DNA of 40,143 nt. It comes from Sphingobacteriales bacterium (lineage in GTDB: Bacteria > Bacteroidota > Bacteroidia > Sphingobacteriales > Sphingobacteriaceae). The stretch lies in NCBI GenBank assembly GCA_015655115.1, contig JAATFQ010000116.1, forward strand, positions 1 through 40,143, in the 5' to 3' direction. Below are positions 1 to 9,573 of the stretch, in pieces. Under the pieces are notes generated by a model. The model did no database searches, was not told where the DNA came from, and saw nothing but the letters and a program-made list of their open reading frames with translations. Made by a program: the position numbers and the translations under genes. Numbering within the stretch: the first letter of the stretch is position 1; every line of letters begins with the position of its first letter.

Positions 1-375
1 CACTATATCCTTAAACTCCGAAAGAAAGGGTTCGGGATTAGTTTTAGGCAGATTAATGTTGATGAATGCAAAAACAGCCCCGGAAACCAGAATGTAAATG
101 AGAAAAATGACAATGTGCATTCCAATACGTTTGCTCGTGTCCTTCAGATTCGGGTACTTGCTTCGCATATAAATAAAGATGATCCGGTTGCTTTCCCAAT
201 AACAGAACACGAAAAATATATTCCTGATGATTTTAAATGCGACCATTCTGGGCGAAATCTGCGCGGGTGAAACATCACCTGACAATACAAGCAGAATGGC
301 AATAAGCGGGATACCTACTCTGCGCACCCATTTGTCATTCAAACCTTTGTTATTCGCTTTTAAAATTGTCGCCAT
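1..375 (-). CDS. Membrane protein, N-terminal part; probable LytS-like sensor histidine kinase (partial)
   Basis: A minus-strand reading frame opens with ATG at 375 and stays open for 125 codons to the window edge. It was read directly from the reverse complement. The protein starts MATILKANNKGLNDKWVRRV, followed by a hydrophobic segment around residues 21-32, a basic stretch containing IFIYMRSKYPNLKDTSKRIG, and a second strong membrane segment (IVIFLIYILVSGAVFAFINI). This layout is typical of the membrane sensor part of Bacteroidota LytS/YehU-like histidine kinases, which pair with LytTR response regulators. The kinase domain would lie outside the window, so the function is inferred from N-terminal layout only. 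The gene is divergent from the efflux operon, with about 525 bp between them. Confidence 0.55.
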   Translation of the reverse strand, partial: MATILKANNKGLNDKWVRRVGIPLIAILLVLSGDVSPAQISPRMVAFKIIRNIFFVFCYWESNRIIFIYMRSKYPNLKDTSKRIGMHIVIFLIYILVSGAVFAFININLPKTNPEPFLSEFKDIV

Positions 376-901
376 AAATATATCTGTTATATATTTTGCC
401 TGCATAATGCAACTTGTGAAGCACTCGCCTAACCAGCGTAAACATCGGAAATAAATGCCGTTAACAGGCAAAGTCAACGATAAGATAGCTGGGATAACGA
501 ATGAAACGTCTAAATAGCAGGTTAAACCATCATAACCTTTAAACCGAGCCTTGGCGAGCTCATGAAACACCGATATAAATAAACAGCTTGAATAAACCGC
601 CGAAGGCAGCTAAAGACCAATGTCCATTCTTAAACGACCGAAATCAGATGCCTGACAGCACATTCAGAGCACATAAAACTTTTAATAATCTGGTTTTATT
701 CAACTCAACTTTCAGTTGTTTCAGACGCATATTTAGTGGCTTCATATACAAATCAGTTCGCTTTGAAATGGCAAGCGGCTAAGTTTGGAACATGATATCC
801 ATCCTCAGCAGCACTCCCAGCGAAAATAAACTGCAGTGCACCAGCATTTCCGGCAACCCTCTTCAACAGGTTCATTGTGTTAATCATAAACAGAGAGCAC
901 A
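376..901. other. Divergent intergenic region between kinase-like gene and efflux operon
   Basis: No convincing gene was seen in these 526 bases. Short open frames exist (for example 588-782 plus), but their predicted peptides are low-complexity and have no recognisable domain. The region should hold promoters for both flanking genes. One exact Bacteroidota -7 match (TAAGTTTG) lies at 780-787, about 115 bases before the efflux operon start. Confidence 0.6.
762..787 (+). promoter_or_regulatory. Possible promoter of the RND efflux operon
   Basis: TAAGTTTG at 780-787 matches the Bacteroidota -7 consensus TAnnTTTG exactly. TTTG at 762-765 could act as the -33 element, but the gap of 14 bases is shorter than the usual 17-23. 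The leader to the ATG at 902 would be roughly 105-110 bases. A single consensus match in AT-rich DNA is weak evidence. Confidence 0.3.
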
Positions 902-2257
902 ATGAGTAAACGCTGTTTTATCAAATTAATATTGCTGTTGCTCCTGTCTGTACCGATAGCATTTTGCAATGCACAGCAAATCCTGAACGGCTATGCTGAA
1001 GAGGGATTATCAAACAATACCAGCATCGACCAGCTGAATTTCGACTATCAGACTTCAGTCTGGGCATTGCAGGAAAGCAAAAAAATGTTCGGCCCATCGG
1101 TAGATATGACCGGCGGTTATACCCGTAATTTCCGGCAGCCGATAGACCTGGGGAGCGAAGCTGGTGGTACAGCCACTATTATTGACCAGCTACTGATGAG
1201 CAGTTCAAAAAATGGAAAACTCTACTATCCCGGCATCAATAATTTCAGCTCTGCATTGCAGGTAACCCAGAATATTTATAACAGACAGCTGGTGTACAGT
1301 AAGAAGATAAAGGAAGAAAACAGCCGGTCTTCAGCCAGTCAGCTGGCAGATTTCCGTCTCAAGCTTGACGCTGAGATCAGGACCGCCTATTTTCAATACC
1401 TCCAGGCAGTTGCCCTGAAAGAGGCAGTAGAACGCGGGGTTAAAAACGCCCGGCAAAACCTGGCCAGCATACAAAGCTTGCTGGAACAGCAAAAACTAAC
1501 CAAGGAAGCGCTCTATAAATCAAAGGCAAATCTGAGCAATGTTGAAGCGCAGCTAAGTGATATAGAAAACAGCCGTGTAAAGGCCCGGTTTTATTTTAAC
1601 TTCCTGATCAACAGGTTACCGCAGGATACCATTTTAATCGATAAATTTTACCTGTACGATCCCGCCCGGATGTACGCAATAGCAACACAACGGGATACTA
1701 CAATAAGTGGGTACCGTGTAGACGCTTTGGAAAGTACCGTCAAAGCAGCTGAAATGCAGAAGAACCTGGTACGCGCACAAAGTTTGCCGGTACTGCAGTT
1801 TAAAGGTACCGGCGGCATCAGCGGAAACAGAATCGATTTCAGTAACGGCAGGCTTCCTTACGGCGCATTGGAAGTATCGTTTAAATGGAATATTTTCAAT
1901 TCCGGTGCTGCTCATGCCCGGTCAAGACAGGCATTCTTTCAGAAAAGAAGCCTGGTTTCACAGCTGCAGGACACCAGGAACCAGTTACGTATTGACGAGC
2001 TCTCCGCTTTTAGCGATGTAACCAATCAGCTTAATATTTACAGCTCGGTCAATAACGCCTACAAAAATGCTTCGGTTTATTACAACGCCGTACGTACCAA
2101 ATTCATGGTTGGTATGGCTACCCTGCTCGAATTGCTCGACGCAGAATACAGCCTGCAGCAAGCGGATATGGACCGGTTGAAATGGTACTATACCCTGCAG
2201 ATCAAACTCAGCACTTATCAAAAACAAACCGGCAAAACCATTAAACTAATTCCCTAA
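902..2257 (+). CDS. TolC family outer-membrane efflux protein
   Basis: 451 aa with an N-terminal signal peptide (hydrophobic residues 8-24, ending near AFCNAQQ). The rest has the two-repeat, coiled-coil-rich composition of outer-membrane factors. Long Ala/Gln/Lys-rich helices occur around residues 145-215 and 340-445, and the tail contains MATLLELLDAEYSLQQADMD, a hallmark of TolC-like proteins. It would form the trimeric outer-membrane/periplasmic channel of the tripartite pump. Its stop codon is directly followed by the ATG of the adaptor gene, so the genes form one operon with the outer-membrane component first, as is common in Bacteroidota. Substrate cannot be told from sequence. Confidence 0.9.
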   Translation: MSKRCFIKLILLLLLSVPIAFCNAQQILNGYAEEGLSNNTSIDQLNFDYQTSVWALQESKKMFGPSVDMTGGYTRNFRQPIDLGSEAGGTATIIDQLLMSSSKNGKLYYPGINNFSSALQVTQNIYNRQLVYSKKIKEENSRSSASQLADFRLKLDAEIRTAYFQYLQAVALKEAVERGVKNARQNLASIQSLLEQQKLTKEALYKSKANLSNVEAQLSDIENSRVKARFYFNFLINRLPQDTILIDKFYLYDPARMYAIATQRDTTISGYRVDALESTVKAAEMQKNLVRAQSLPVLQFKGTGGISGNRIDFSNGRLPYGALEVSFKWNIFNSGAAHARSRQAFFQKRSLVSQLQDTRNQLRIDELSAFSDVTNQLNIYSSVNNAYKNASVYYNAVRTKFMVGMATLLELLDAEYSLQQADMDRLKWYYTLQIKLSTYQKQTGKTIKLIP

Positions 2258-3307
2258 ATGAAGATCATCTCCATCATTGTACTGCTCGCCACTGTAGCAG
2301 GGCTGACAGCATGTAAACGAAAAAAAAATGAGGCGAACATTAACGCCCTGCCCCTGGTCCGCATTGTTCATCCCTCCATCAGTAAACTGAATGATACGCT
2401 GGCCGCCAGCGGTATGATCACTACCGTAGACCGGTCAGACCTCTCATTCCAGACCGGAGGAACGGTAGAACAGGTATATGTTAAAGAAGGTGATTTTGTA
2501 CACAAGGGGCAGTTATTAGCCAGGCTGAACACTGCGGAGCTAACTGCACAATTGCAACAGTCGGATCTGAAGATTGCACAATACCAACGGGATATCGGCC
2601 GTTTCAGGACACTGATCAAAGACAGCCTGGTGACCCGGGAACAATTACAGAACACCCAAACTGCTATGGCTACGGCACAGGCACAGCGGAATGCAATCGC
2701 ATACAGCCTAAGCCAAACATCGATCTATGCCAGCTCATCAGGGATCATACTAAAAAAAATGGTCACCTCCGGAGAATATAAATCTTCTGGCGCAGTAGTT
2801 TTTACACTCGGATCTAATGATCACGACCAGCACTGGGTATTCAAGATCAGCGTTACGGATAAAGACCGCATCAGGCTTAAACCGGACCAGCAGACACAGA
2901 TCAGCCTGGATGCCCTGCCAGGCAAGACGTTCAAAGGCACCATCTATCGTATGGCAGCTGTGCCTGATGTAACTACCCTCACCTACGATTGCTTCATTTA
3001 TTTTGATCCCGGCAAGCAACCCGTTGTTTACGGCCTTTCCGGTAAGGTTATTCTGCCGCAGACCACCGATGCGGCATACACCACATTACCGCTGGAAACC
3101 GTATCCGGCATCACCGCAGATTCTGGTATCGTTTACCTGGTCTCCGCTCAATCTATAGTTAGCAGGCACCGGATCGGTTTCTCACAGATTAATCAGGACA
3201 AAGTGGTGCTGAGCAGCCCTCTGCCAGAAAGCTGTGCCGTCATCATTGCGGGGAAAAACAAGATTGAACCCGGTCAGAAAGTAAAAATTTATAACTCAGC
3301 CTTATAA
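2258..3307 (+). CDS. RND efflux periplasmic adaptor (membrane fusion protein), lipoprotein
   Basis: 349 aa. A lipobox (GLTAC) puts the lipidated cysteine at residue 19, so the protein is probably anchored in the inner membrane. A split biotinyl/lipoyl domain is visible (VEQVYVKEGDFVHKGQLLAR near residues 69-88), flanking a short alpha-hairpin (about 95-140), then beta-barrel and membrane-proximal domains. This is the HlyD/AcrA-type adaptor joining the pump to the TolC-like channel. It begins immediately after the channel gene and overlaps the pump gene by one base (TAATG at 3305-3309), which indicates translational coupling. Confidence 0.92.
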   Translation: MKIISIIVLLATVAGLTACKRKKNEANINALPLVRIVHPSISKLNDTLAASGMITTVDRSDLSFQTGGTVEQVYVKEGDFVHKGQLLARLNTAELTAQLQQSDLKIAQYQRDIGRFRTLIKDSLVTREQLQNTQTAMATAQAQRNAIAYSLSQTSIYASSSGIILKKMVTSGEYKSSGAVVFTLGSNDHDQHWVFKISVTDKDRIRLKPDQQTQISLDALPGKTFKGTIYRMAAVPDVTTLTYDCFIYFDPGKQPVVYGLSGKVILPQTTDAAYTTLPLETVSGITADSGIVYLVSAQSIVSRHRIGFSQINQDKVVLSSPLPESCAVIIAGKNKIEPGQKVKIYNSAL

Positions 3308-6300
3308 TGAACATTCCACAGTTTTTCATCCGGAACAAGCAATTTACCATCTGTATTTTCTTACTGATCGCCTACTGGGGCGTGCAGTCGTTTAAACAAA
3401 TGCCCAAGAGCGAAGACCCTATTTTCCCCTTACCACAGTACAGCATTACCTGCATTTATCCGGGAGCAACTCCTGCTGATATTGAACAGCTGGTAGTGAA
3501 CCCGCTGGAACTCCAGCTGGGCACGCTGGAAGATATAGAATACATCAAGACCCAGATCAACGATGGATCGGCCTCCATTAAAGTCAAGTTCCTTCAAAAG
3601 GTTGATGTAGACAAAAAGTTTGATGAAGTGCAGCGTGAGGTGAACAAAGTGAAGCCCGGTTTGCCCGTTGGCATCAAAAGTATAAATGTTGAGCAGGGCT
3701 CTACCAGCACCGTAAATATATTGCAATATGCGATTGTAAGTGACAACAAACCTTACGCCGAAATGCAGCTGATGGCAGAAAATATGCAGATCGCCATGCA
3801 GAAAGTAAAGGGTATACGTGAGGTGGTGATCGACGCTTACCCGCAGCAGCAGATCACGGTTGATATAGACCTGCCAAAAATGGCTGTGAATAATATCACA
3901 CTGCTGGACATTAACAATGCGATTAAAAGTGAATCGATCAATCTCCCGGGCGGTTATATTGATGTTGCCGCTAACCGGTATAACATCAGGCTGGGTGGGG
4001 ATTATAAAAATGCGGAACAAATCAGAAATACCATTATCAAAGCTATAAACGGTAAGATCGTATTTCTTAAAAATATAGCTACTGTGACTTCGGGGTATGA
4101 ACAGAACAACTATTTTGCCCGCTATAATGGTAAAAGGGCAATTTTCATATCAGCTACCCAGCAGGATGATGCCAATATATTTACCACCACAGAACGGGTA
4201 GAACAGGAAATTCAACCGTTTTATCATCATGAATCGATCAAAGTTGAGAAAATATTTGACCAGAGCTTAAGTGTCTCTCACCGGCTGAATAACCTGTACC
4301 GGGATTTCGTGATCGCCATTCTGCTTGTACTGATCACGCTGCTCCCGCTTGGTCTAAGGGCATCATACGTGGTCATGTTTACCATTCCCACATCGATTTT
4401 TATTGGCATCGGCCTTTTATATGTGACTGGCTACTCTTTAAACCAGTTTTCCATTGTGGGACTGGTCATTGCCCTGGGGTTATTGGTAGATGACTCCATT
4501 ATAGTAGTTGAAAATATAGTGGCCAAACTCCGTAAAGGAGAGACCAGCGAGGCCGCTGCTGTGAACGGGACCAATCAGCTGATCAGGGCGATCATTACCG
4601 TGACGATCTGTATCCTGCTTTCATTTATGCCACTGGTAACTTTGCAGGGTTCTACAGGTGATTTTATCCGCAGTATGCCGCTGGCGGTCATTTATACCAT
4701 GGCAGGATCCCTCTTTGTTTCGGTAACGCTCACGCCGCTCCTGTCAAAATGGTTCCTGCAGGAAAAAATCGGGGATAACGTTTTCTACCGTTCCATTATG
4801 AAATTTAATGAAGGCCCCTTTATGCGGATGCTGATCTTTTGTATGAAATGGCCTAAGGCAACACTGGCGGTAGCCATCTCAATGGTCATTGGTGGCTTTT
4901 TACTGATCAGGGTCATTGGCGTCAGCTTTTTTCCGGGCGCTGAAAAGCCACAGTTTCTGATAGATGTTGCGATGCCTGTGGAAAGCAACATTGCCCAGAC
5001 CGATAAAGTTTGTCTCTGGATTGAAGGGAAACTGAAAAAAAAGGACTTTGTCGCGTCCTATGCTACCAATGTTGGCAAAGGAAACCCAAGGGTATATTAC
5101 AATGTCTCACAATCCGGGCAAAAGGCAAATACTGCGGAAATACTTTGTTTTACCAAGGGCGAATATGACAAGGACCGCATGCCTGTTTTCCTGGATAGCC
5201 TGCGCGCAGAATTCGGGCTATACCCTGGAGCCGATATACAGGTTCATGAATTTATGCAGGGGCCAGGTGTGGGTACACCTATAGAAATCAGAATCTTTGG
5301 AGATGACATCATAAAGTTAAAGTATATAGCTTCAAATGTGGAAAATATCCTTAAAAATACTCAGGGAACAATAGATGTTGATAACCCGCTCAGCCAGGAA
5401 AAGGCAGAAATCAAGATCAGCATCAATCATGAAAAAGCACTTGCGTTAGGGGTTTCCATTGCAGAAGTCACCAAAACCATCAGGACTACGTTTGCCGGAA
5501 TTTCTGCATCTGAATTTACGGATGACCTGGGCAATAATTTTGAGATCGTGCTCACCCTCAGCAATGAGGCGAAAAATAACTTTGACGTGTTTAAGCAGAT
5601 CTACGTGAGCTCTGCGGCCGGAAAACTGATTCCTCTTTTGCAGGTAGCGAACTTTGAACTGCAGAATGCACCTTCCTCCTTACAGCATTATGATAAGCGG
5701 AGAAGTGTTACGATTACCGGTTATATCAAAACAGGATTTTTAACCAGCACAGTAACAAACCTGGCTTTAGATAAAATAAAAAAGATCAGCTTTCCACCCG
5801 GATTCAGCTATCAGGCGGGCGGTGAGGCAGAGAAGAGGGATGAATCCTTTGGCGGCTTATCTGCAGCACTGACCATAGCCATATTTGGTATCATTGCAGT
5901 GCTCATCCTTGCCTTTAATGGCCTCCGCGGAACATTGATCGTTGCCTCAGCCATCCCTCTGGGGGTGTTAGGTGCCATTGTTGCGCTCTTTCTTGGCGGT
6001 TATTCCTTCTCCTTTACTGCTTTTGTCGGGATCATCACACTGATTGGGCTGGAGGTGAAAAACACAATTATCATTGTTGATTTTACCAACCAGATGCGGG
6101 CAGCCGGCCATGATAAGGACCACGCGATCAGGCTGGCAACGGAAGAGCGTTTTACACCGATCTTTCTGACCACCATGACTGCTGTGTTTGCCCTTGTTCC
6201 GCTCGTTTTGGAACGCTCCGACTTCTTTTCCCCCCTGGCCCTGGTCATGATTGGCGGCTTGCTCAGTTCGTTGCTGCTTACCCGTTTCGTTGAACCCGTC

Positions 6301-6324
6301 CTGTATAAATTAATCATGAAATAA
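3307..6324 (+). CDS. RND family efflux transporter permease (AcrB/MdtB-like)
   Basis: 1005 aa, full length for the HAE/AcrB family. Transmembrane helix 1 is near the N-terminus. A large periplasmic loop is followed by a helix bundle from about residue 335 and a second loop and bundle after about 850. The proton-relay aspartates in TM4 are present (GLLVDDSIIVVENI, D395 and D396), as is the TM10 lysine (GLEVKNTIIIVDF, K918), so the pump should be proton-driven. The motif FFPGAEKPQF opens the second half. It would export small molecules or metals; the specificity is not predictable here. Third gene of the operon. Confidence 0.94.
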   Translation: MNIPQFFIRNKQFTICIFLLIAYWGVQSFKQMPKSEDPIFPLPQYSITCIYPGATPADIEQLVVNPLELQLGTLEDIEYIKTQINDGSASIKVKFLQKVDVDKKFDEVQREVNKVKPGLPVGIKSINVEQGSTSTVNILQYAIVSDNKPYAEMQLMAENMQIAMQKVKGIREVVIDAYPQQQITVDIDLPKMAVNNITLLDINNAIKSESINLPGGYIDVAANRYNIRLGGDYKNAEQIRNTIIKAINGKIVFLKNIATVTSGYEQNNYFARYNGKRAIFISATQQDDANIFTTTERVEQEIQPFYHHESIKVEKIFDQSLSVSHRLNNLYRDFVIAILLVLITLLPLGLRASYVVMFTIPTSIFIGIGLLYVTGYSLNQFSIVGLVIALGLLVDDSIIVVENIVAKLRKGETSEAAAVNGTNQLIRAIITVTICILLSFMPLVTLQGSTGDFIRSMPLAVIYTMAGSLFVSVTLTPLLSKWFLQEKIGDNVFYRSIMKFNEGPFMRMLIFCMKWPKATLAVAISMVIGGFLLIRVIGVSFFPGAEKPQFLIDVAMPVESNIAQTDKVCLWIEGKLKKKDFVASYATNVGKGNPRVYYNVSQSGQKANTAEILCFTKGEYDKDRMPVFLDSLRAEFGLYPGADIQVHEFMQGPGVGTPIEIRIFGDDIIKLKYIASNVENILKNTQGTIDVDNPLSQEKAEIKISINHEKALALGVSIAEVTKTIRTTFAGISASEFTDDLGNNFEIVLTLSNEAKNNFDVFKQIYVSSAAGKLIPLLQVANFELQNAPSSLQHYDKRRSVTITGYIKTGFLTSTVTNLALDKIKKISFPPGFSYQAGGEAEKRDESFGGLSAALTIAIFGIIAVLILAFNGLRGTLIVASAIPLGVLGAIVALFLGGYSFSFTAFVGIITLIGLEVKNTIIIVDFTNQMRAAGHDKDHAIRLATEERFTPIFLTTMTAVFALVPLVLERSDFFSPLALVMIGGLLSSLLLTRFVEPVLYKLIMK

Positions 6325-6351
6325 TATCCATTACCTTTTAAATCAATTGAC

Positions 6352-7275
6352 ATGAAAACCTTAAAGCTAGTCCTGCCGGTCTTAATTTTACTCCCCTTTT
6401 TCTCTGCTGCACAGTCGCATAAGGCACTTGGAGAAATGAACTATGATTATATACCTGTAAAACTGGGTGATACCTCGGCAAGCGCAAAATTATTCAATGC
6501 AGAGATGGCATTTCCTATATTTAAAAAGCAAAGTTCCAGCCTGAGCGGAAAAGTTGAATTTGGCAGTATGACCTTTAAAAACTTTCCGGAAAGCGCGAAG
6601 GAATCATTGTACAGTATTGCATTGCAGGCTGCTTATACCCATAAACTTGACAGTTTGAGGTCTGTAACAATATTTGGAAAGCTTGGTGTTTACTCGGATA
6701 TGGAAGATATCAGCATAAAAGACTTTCGGGGAACAATAGGCTTCCAATATAAAATCAGGAAGAATGCGAGATATTTGTATGGAGTTGGCGCGGCATACTC
6801 AAACCAGTTTTTTGGTCATCAGATCAGCCCTTTCATCACCATTGATTACCATCCCTCTAAAAACTGGTATCTCTATGGACAGATCCCAACTGATTTCAGA
6901 ATTGAATATGCCCTTACGAAGAAGGATTACTTAGCTTTTGGGATCAGAGGAGTAACCAACAGTTACAGGCTTTCAGACAAAACCGGTCCCGGACGTTATG
7001 ATAACAGCAGTTTCATCCAGACCTCTCAGTGGAGCACTAAATTATATTATGAGCGGTTTGTTTTCAAAAACTGGTCACTGAACGTCAGCGCAGGGTATGC
7101 TATTTCGCAAAATTTCAGACAATACAATAATATAGGCGGTTCAATGCTGGATTCCTGGACCATCCTGACTATACCTGTCGGAAAGAAACGGCCTGACCCT
7201 GCGGTGGAAATCAAAAAACCAGGAATGCTGTATTCGGCAGGTATCAGGTACAACATTTTTACCAATAGAAAATAA
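6352..7275 (+). CDS. Outer-membrane beta-barrel protein, DUF6268-like
   Basis: 307 aa with a clear signal peptide (residues 1-20, ending FFSAAQ). The rest alternates aromatic and polar residues in strand-like segments, for example YLYGVGAAYSNQFFGHQISP and SWSLNVSAGYAISQNFRQYN-type repeats, ending in an aromatic-rich strand (YSAGIRYNIF). This is typical of a small outer-membrane beta-barrel. It resembles Bacteroidota proteins annotated as DUF6268, an assignment made from memory of that family. It lies 27 bases after the pump gene and before a terminator, so it is probably the last gene of the efflux operon. Its role is unknown. Confidence 0.7.
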   Translation: MKTLKLVLPVLILLPFFSAAQSHKALGEMNYDYIPVKLGDTSASAKLFNAEMAFPIFKKQSSSLSGKVEFGSMTFKNFPESAKESLYSIALQAAYTHKLDSLRSVTIFGKLGVYSDMEDISIKDFRGTIGFQYKIRKNARYLYGVGAAYSNQFFGHQISPFITIDYHPSKNWYLYGQIPTDFRIEYALTKKDYLAFGIRGVTNSYRLSDKTGPGRYDNSSFIQTSQWSTKLYYERFVFKNWSLNVSAGYAISQNFRQYNNIGGSMLDSWTILTIPVGKKRPDPAVEIKKPGMLYSAGIRYNIFTNRK

Positions 7276-7287
7276 CTTTAAGAATGA

Positions 7288-7323
7288 AAGGTCTGGTCTG
7301 CACATGCAGACCGGACTCTTTAT
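7288..7323 (+). terminator. Rho-independent-like terminator of the efflux operon
   Basis: Arms GTCTGGTCTG (7291-7300) and CAGACCGGAC (7307-7316) pair over 10 bp with one G-T wobble around a CACATG loop, followed by TCTTTAT. It begins 15 bases after the stop codon of the beta-barrel gene. Confidence 0.75.
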
Positions 7324-7659
7324 AACGGCCAATTTAAGAGCTATGGCTTTGACGTGTTATATTATTTGGTCAGATTGTATTTTCAGCTCATAAAAATATG
7401 CTTTATCGGTAAATAGGGAATGAAAAATGCATCCTGGTCAATGTGTATAATCTGCTTTTCTGTAGGCATAAGTTCAGTTTGGGACAACGAATCTTTGCTA
7501 TTTTTTTTATATTTTAATATGGACTTTTTATTATTTTAAGACTTGCATAAATATTAATACTATGTAGGGGCGACATGGGTTCAAAGTTTCTGATAGCACT
7601 TCGTTACCTGTGTCTTAAATTGTTGTTAATTTTTTGTAAATTGCTGCTGATTAGACTTC
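7324..7659. other. Intergenic region upstream of the sigma factor gene
   Basis: About 336 bases, AT-rich (an eight-T run near 7501-7508), with no convincing gene. It should hold the promoter of the sigma/anti-sigma operon, but I see no exact TAnnTTTG box at a sensible distance, so no promoter is called. Confidence 0.5.
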
Positions 7660-8229
7660 ATGATGGATTACAGTGAACATACCGACCGGCAATTAATCGC
7701 TTTATTAAATGCAGGGGATAAGTTGGCGTTTACTACCATTTATAACAGGTACTGGAAAAGGCTTTTCACCGCAGCAGCTAATAAAGTTGATGACCTTCAG
7801 GAAGCGGAGGATATTGTTCAGCAACTATTCATCACGATCTGGGACAGGAGAAGGGTACTGGAAATTACATCCTCATTGGAATCTTACCTGGCCGTTGCTG
7901 TCAAGTACCGGGTATTGAAAAGCCTGGATAGAAGTTTTAAGCGTCAACATTTTAGTGATGAAGCGGCTAATGCAGCTCTTGGGGAGGTGGAAGACGATTC
8001 TATGCAGCAATGGCTGGAGTTTCAGGAAATCAAAGCTCGTTTAAATGTGCTGGTAGATGCCCTGCCCGAAAAATGTCAGCTAGTTTATCGCTTAAGCCGG
8101 GAACAGGGGCATAGCCAGAAAGAAATTGCCGAAGAATTGAATGTGTCCGAAAAAACGGTGGAATGGCATATGAGCAAAGCGCTGAAAGTGCTTAGAACTG
8201 GACTAAAAGGCTTTTTTCTGACTTTATAA
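7660..8229 (+). CDS. RNA polymerase ECF sigma factor, FecI-like (Bacteroidota expansion family)
   Basis: 189 aa, the normal length for this family. Region 2 is seen around residues 25-65 (FTTIYNRYWKRLF, then DLQEAEDIVQQLFITIWDRR), and region 4 around 130-180 with the helix-turn-helix HSQKEIAEELNVSEKTVEWH. It would direct RNA polymerase to promoters of the outer-membrane uptake genes downstream when released by the neighbouring anti-sigma factor. Two ATG codons stand in tandem at the start (7660 and 7663); the choice changes only one residue. The FecR-like gene follows 64 bases downstream. Confidence 0.92.
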   Translation: MMDYSEHTDRQLIALLNAGDKLAFTTIYNRYWKRLFTAAANKVDDLQEAEDIVQQLFITIWDRRRVLEITSSLESYLAVAVKYRVLKSLDRSFKRQHFSDEAANAALGEVEDDSMQQWLEFQEIKARLNVLVDALPEKCQLVYRLSREQGHSQKEIAEELNVSEKTVEWHMSKALKVLRTGLKGFFLTL

Positions 8230-8293
8230 AATATTTTTGATATACCACCCAGGGAAAGGTCCCAAAAAAGGAACCTATAGAAAAGCCCTGTGC

Positions 8294-9442
8294 ATGAAAA
8301 TAAAAAATAACCGTGCAGAAATACTCGCCAATAAATGGCTGAACAAGGAAATTACTCCGGAAGAAGAGCAGGAATTTCATGTATGGTATAGCCAGAACCT
8401 GGATCTACCTGTTGAAATACCAGCTGATTTTGTTGGCTCAGAAGAAGAACATCGCCAAAGAATCCTGAACTCCATTCAAAACGCGATTGATAAACCGGCC
8501 AGAAAAGTTTGGCCCCGCATCGTCGCCGCTGCTTCAATTATCCTGGGTCTGTTCATTGGTAGCTATATTCTGATACATACAACAGAATCAAAGCAAACTG
8601 CCCAAATTCAAAAACAAGATATTGCACCCGGCAGTAACAAAGCAGTACTCATTTTAGCAAATGGTCAGCAAATCATCTTATCTGATGCTAAAAACGGTCA
8701 CCTTGCGCAACAAGGCAGTGCTATTATTAATAAAACAGCAAATGGCCAGGTGGTCTATAACACTTTAAAAAACTCACCAACCGGAGGAAATTCAGAAGAA
8801 ACTTTTGTTTATAATACGATGACTACTCCGCGTGGAGGACAATATCACCTGACTTTAGCGGATGGTACCAATGTCTGGCTCAATGCCGCCTCATCTATCA
8901 GATATCCTACTGCTTTTACAGGTAAAGTCAGGCTGGTAGAAGTTACAGGAGAAGCGTATTTTGAAGTAGCACATATTGCTGCTAAGTCATTCCGGGTGAT
9001 ATCTAAAAATCAGGCTATTGAAGTATTGGGAACCCATTTTAATGTAAATACATATGAAGATGAACCGGCTACCATTACTACCTTATTGGAGGGCAGCGTT
9101 AAAATTTCATCCATACATAGTAGTAACTCTTCTTTACTAAAGCCAGGTGAGCAGGCTGAAATAACAACAGAGGGGATCAAAGTAATGTCGGCAGATATTG
9201 AAGAGGCCGTATCCTGGAAGAACGGTGACTTTGTTTTCAACAACCAGAATATTAAAAGTATCATGCGTTCGCTTTCACGATGGTATCAGCTCGATGTTAT
9301 TTATCAAGGTCCAGTATCACAGGAACTATTTTATGCCAAAATATCCCGTTTTAAGAATATCAGCCAGGTGCTGAAAATGCTGGAAAAAACAAAAGCCGTT
9401 CATTTTAAAATAGAAGGAAGGAGGGTTATCGTAATAAAATAA
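8294..9442 (+). CDS. FecR family anti-sigma factor
   Basis: 382 aa from the ATG at 8294. The frame is open further upstream from a TTG at 8237, but 8294 gives the usual short cytoplasmic domain starting MKIKNNRAEILANKWLNKEI. One transmembrane helix lies near residues 75-94 (IVAAASIILGLFIGSYILI). The periplasmic FecR domain follows, with TPRGGQYHLTLADGTNVWLN and EVTGEAYFEVAH, and the C-terminal domain of DUF4974 type (NQNIKSIMRSLSRWYQLDV) resembles STN. It would hold the sigma factor until the STN domain of the loaded SusC-like transporter signals through the periplasm. Confidence 0.92.
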   Translation: MKIKNNRAEILANKWLNKEITPEEEQEFHVWYSQNLDLPVEIPADFVGSEEEHRQRILNSIQNAIDKPARKVWPRIVAAASIILGLFIGSYILIHTTESKQTAQIQKQDIAPGSNKAVLILANGQQIILSDAKNGHLAQQGSAIINKTANGQVVYNTLKNSPTGGNSEETFVYNTMTTPRGGQYHLTLADGTNVWLNAASSIRYPTAFTGKVRLVEVTGEAYFEVAHIAAKSFRVISKNQAIEVLGTHFNVNTYEDEPATITTLLEGSVKISSIHSSNSSLLKPGEQAEITTEGIKVMSADIEEAVSWKNGDFVFNNQNIKSIMRSLSRWYQLDVIYQGPVSQELFYAKISRFKNISQVLKMLEKTKAVHFKIEGRRVIVIK

Positions 9443-9460
9443 TTTAAACCATGATGCGCT

Positions 9461-9517
9461 ATGAAAAAAGCCACCTCAGCGACAACTGAGATGGCCCGTG
9501 CCTGGATCATCAAATAA
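9461..9517 (+). other. Possible tiny leader ORF between anti-sigma and susC genes
   Basis: ATG at 9461 opens an 18-codon frame encoding MKKATSATTEMARAWIIK, ending with TAA at 9515-9517. It overlaps the hairpin at 9470-9495. An overlapping frame from 9451 would give a 12-residue peptide. Neither has visible support beyond position, so this is listed as a candidate only. Confidence 0.15.
9470..9495 (+). repeat. Inverted repeat (stem-loop) downstream of the anti-sigma gene
   Basis: GCCACCTCAG (9470-9479) pairs with CTGAGATGGC (9486-9495), nine of ten positions, around a CGACAA loop. An A-run precedes it, but no T-run follows, so it is not a standard intrinsic terminator on the plus strand. It could be a processing site or an attenuating structure between fecR-like and susC-like expression. 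Confidence 0.5.
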
Positions 9518-9540
9518 TTAAAAACTATTTAGAACCGCGC

Positions 9541-9573
9541 TGCACCTGACCATCTTCGACAATGAGAGGTGCA
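9541..9573 (+). repeat. Inverted repeat in the susC leader
   Basis: TGCACCT (9541-9547) pairs with AGGTGCA (9567-9573) across a 19-base loop, ending 24 bases before the ATG at 9598. It could influence translation of the transporter mRNA. Only the pairing is seen; the role is inferred. Confidence 0.4.

Noticed and set aside
588..782. Small plus-strand open frame before the efflux operon
   Set aside because: No domain, no upstream signal and an unconvincing peptide; it ends where the likely promoter begins.
3430..4020. Minus-strand open frame of 196 codons
   Set aside because: Antisense to the RND pump gene, which has complete family motifs across this stretch.
7564..7575. AGGGG sequence upstream of the sigma factor gene, considered as another HTCS repeat
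   Set aside because: It is single, lacks the following AAAT-GT-AA bases and has no partner 22 bp away.
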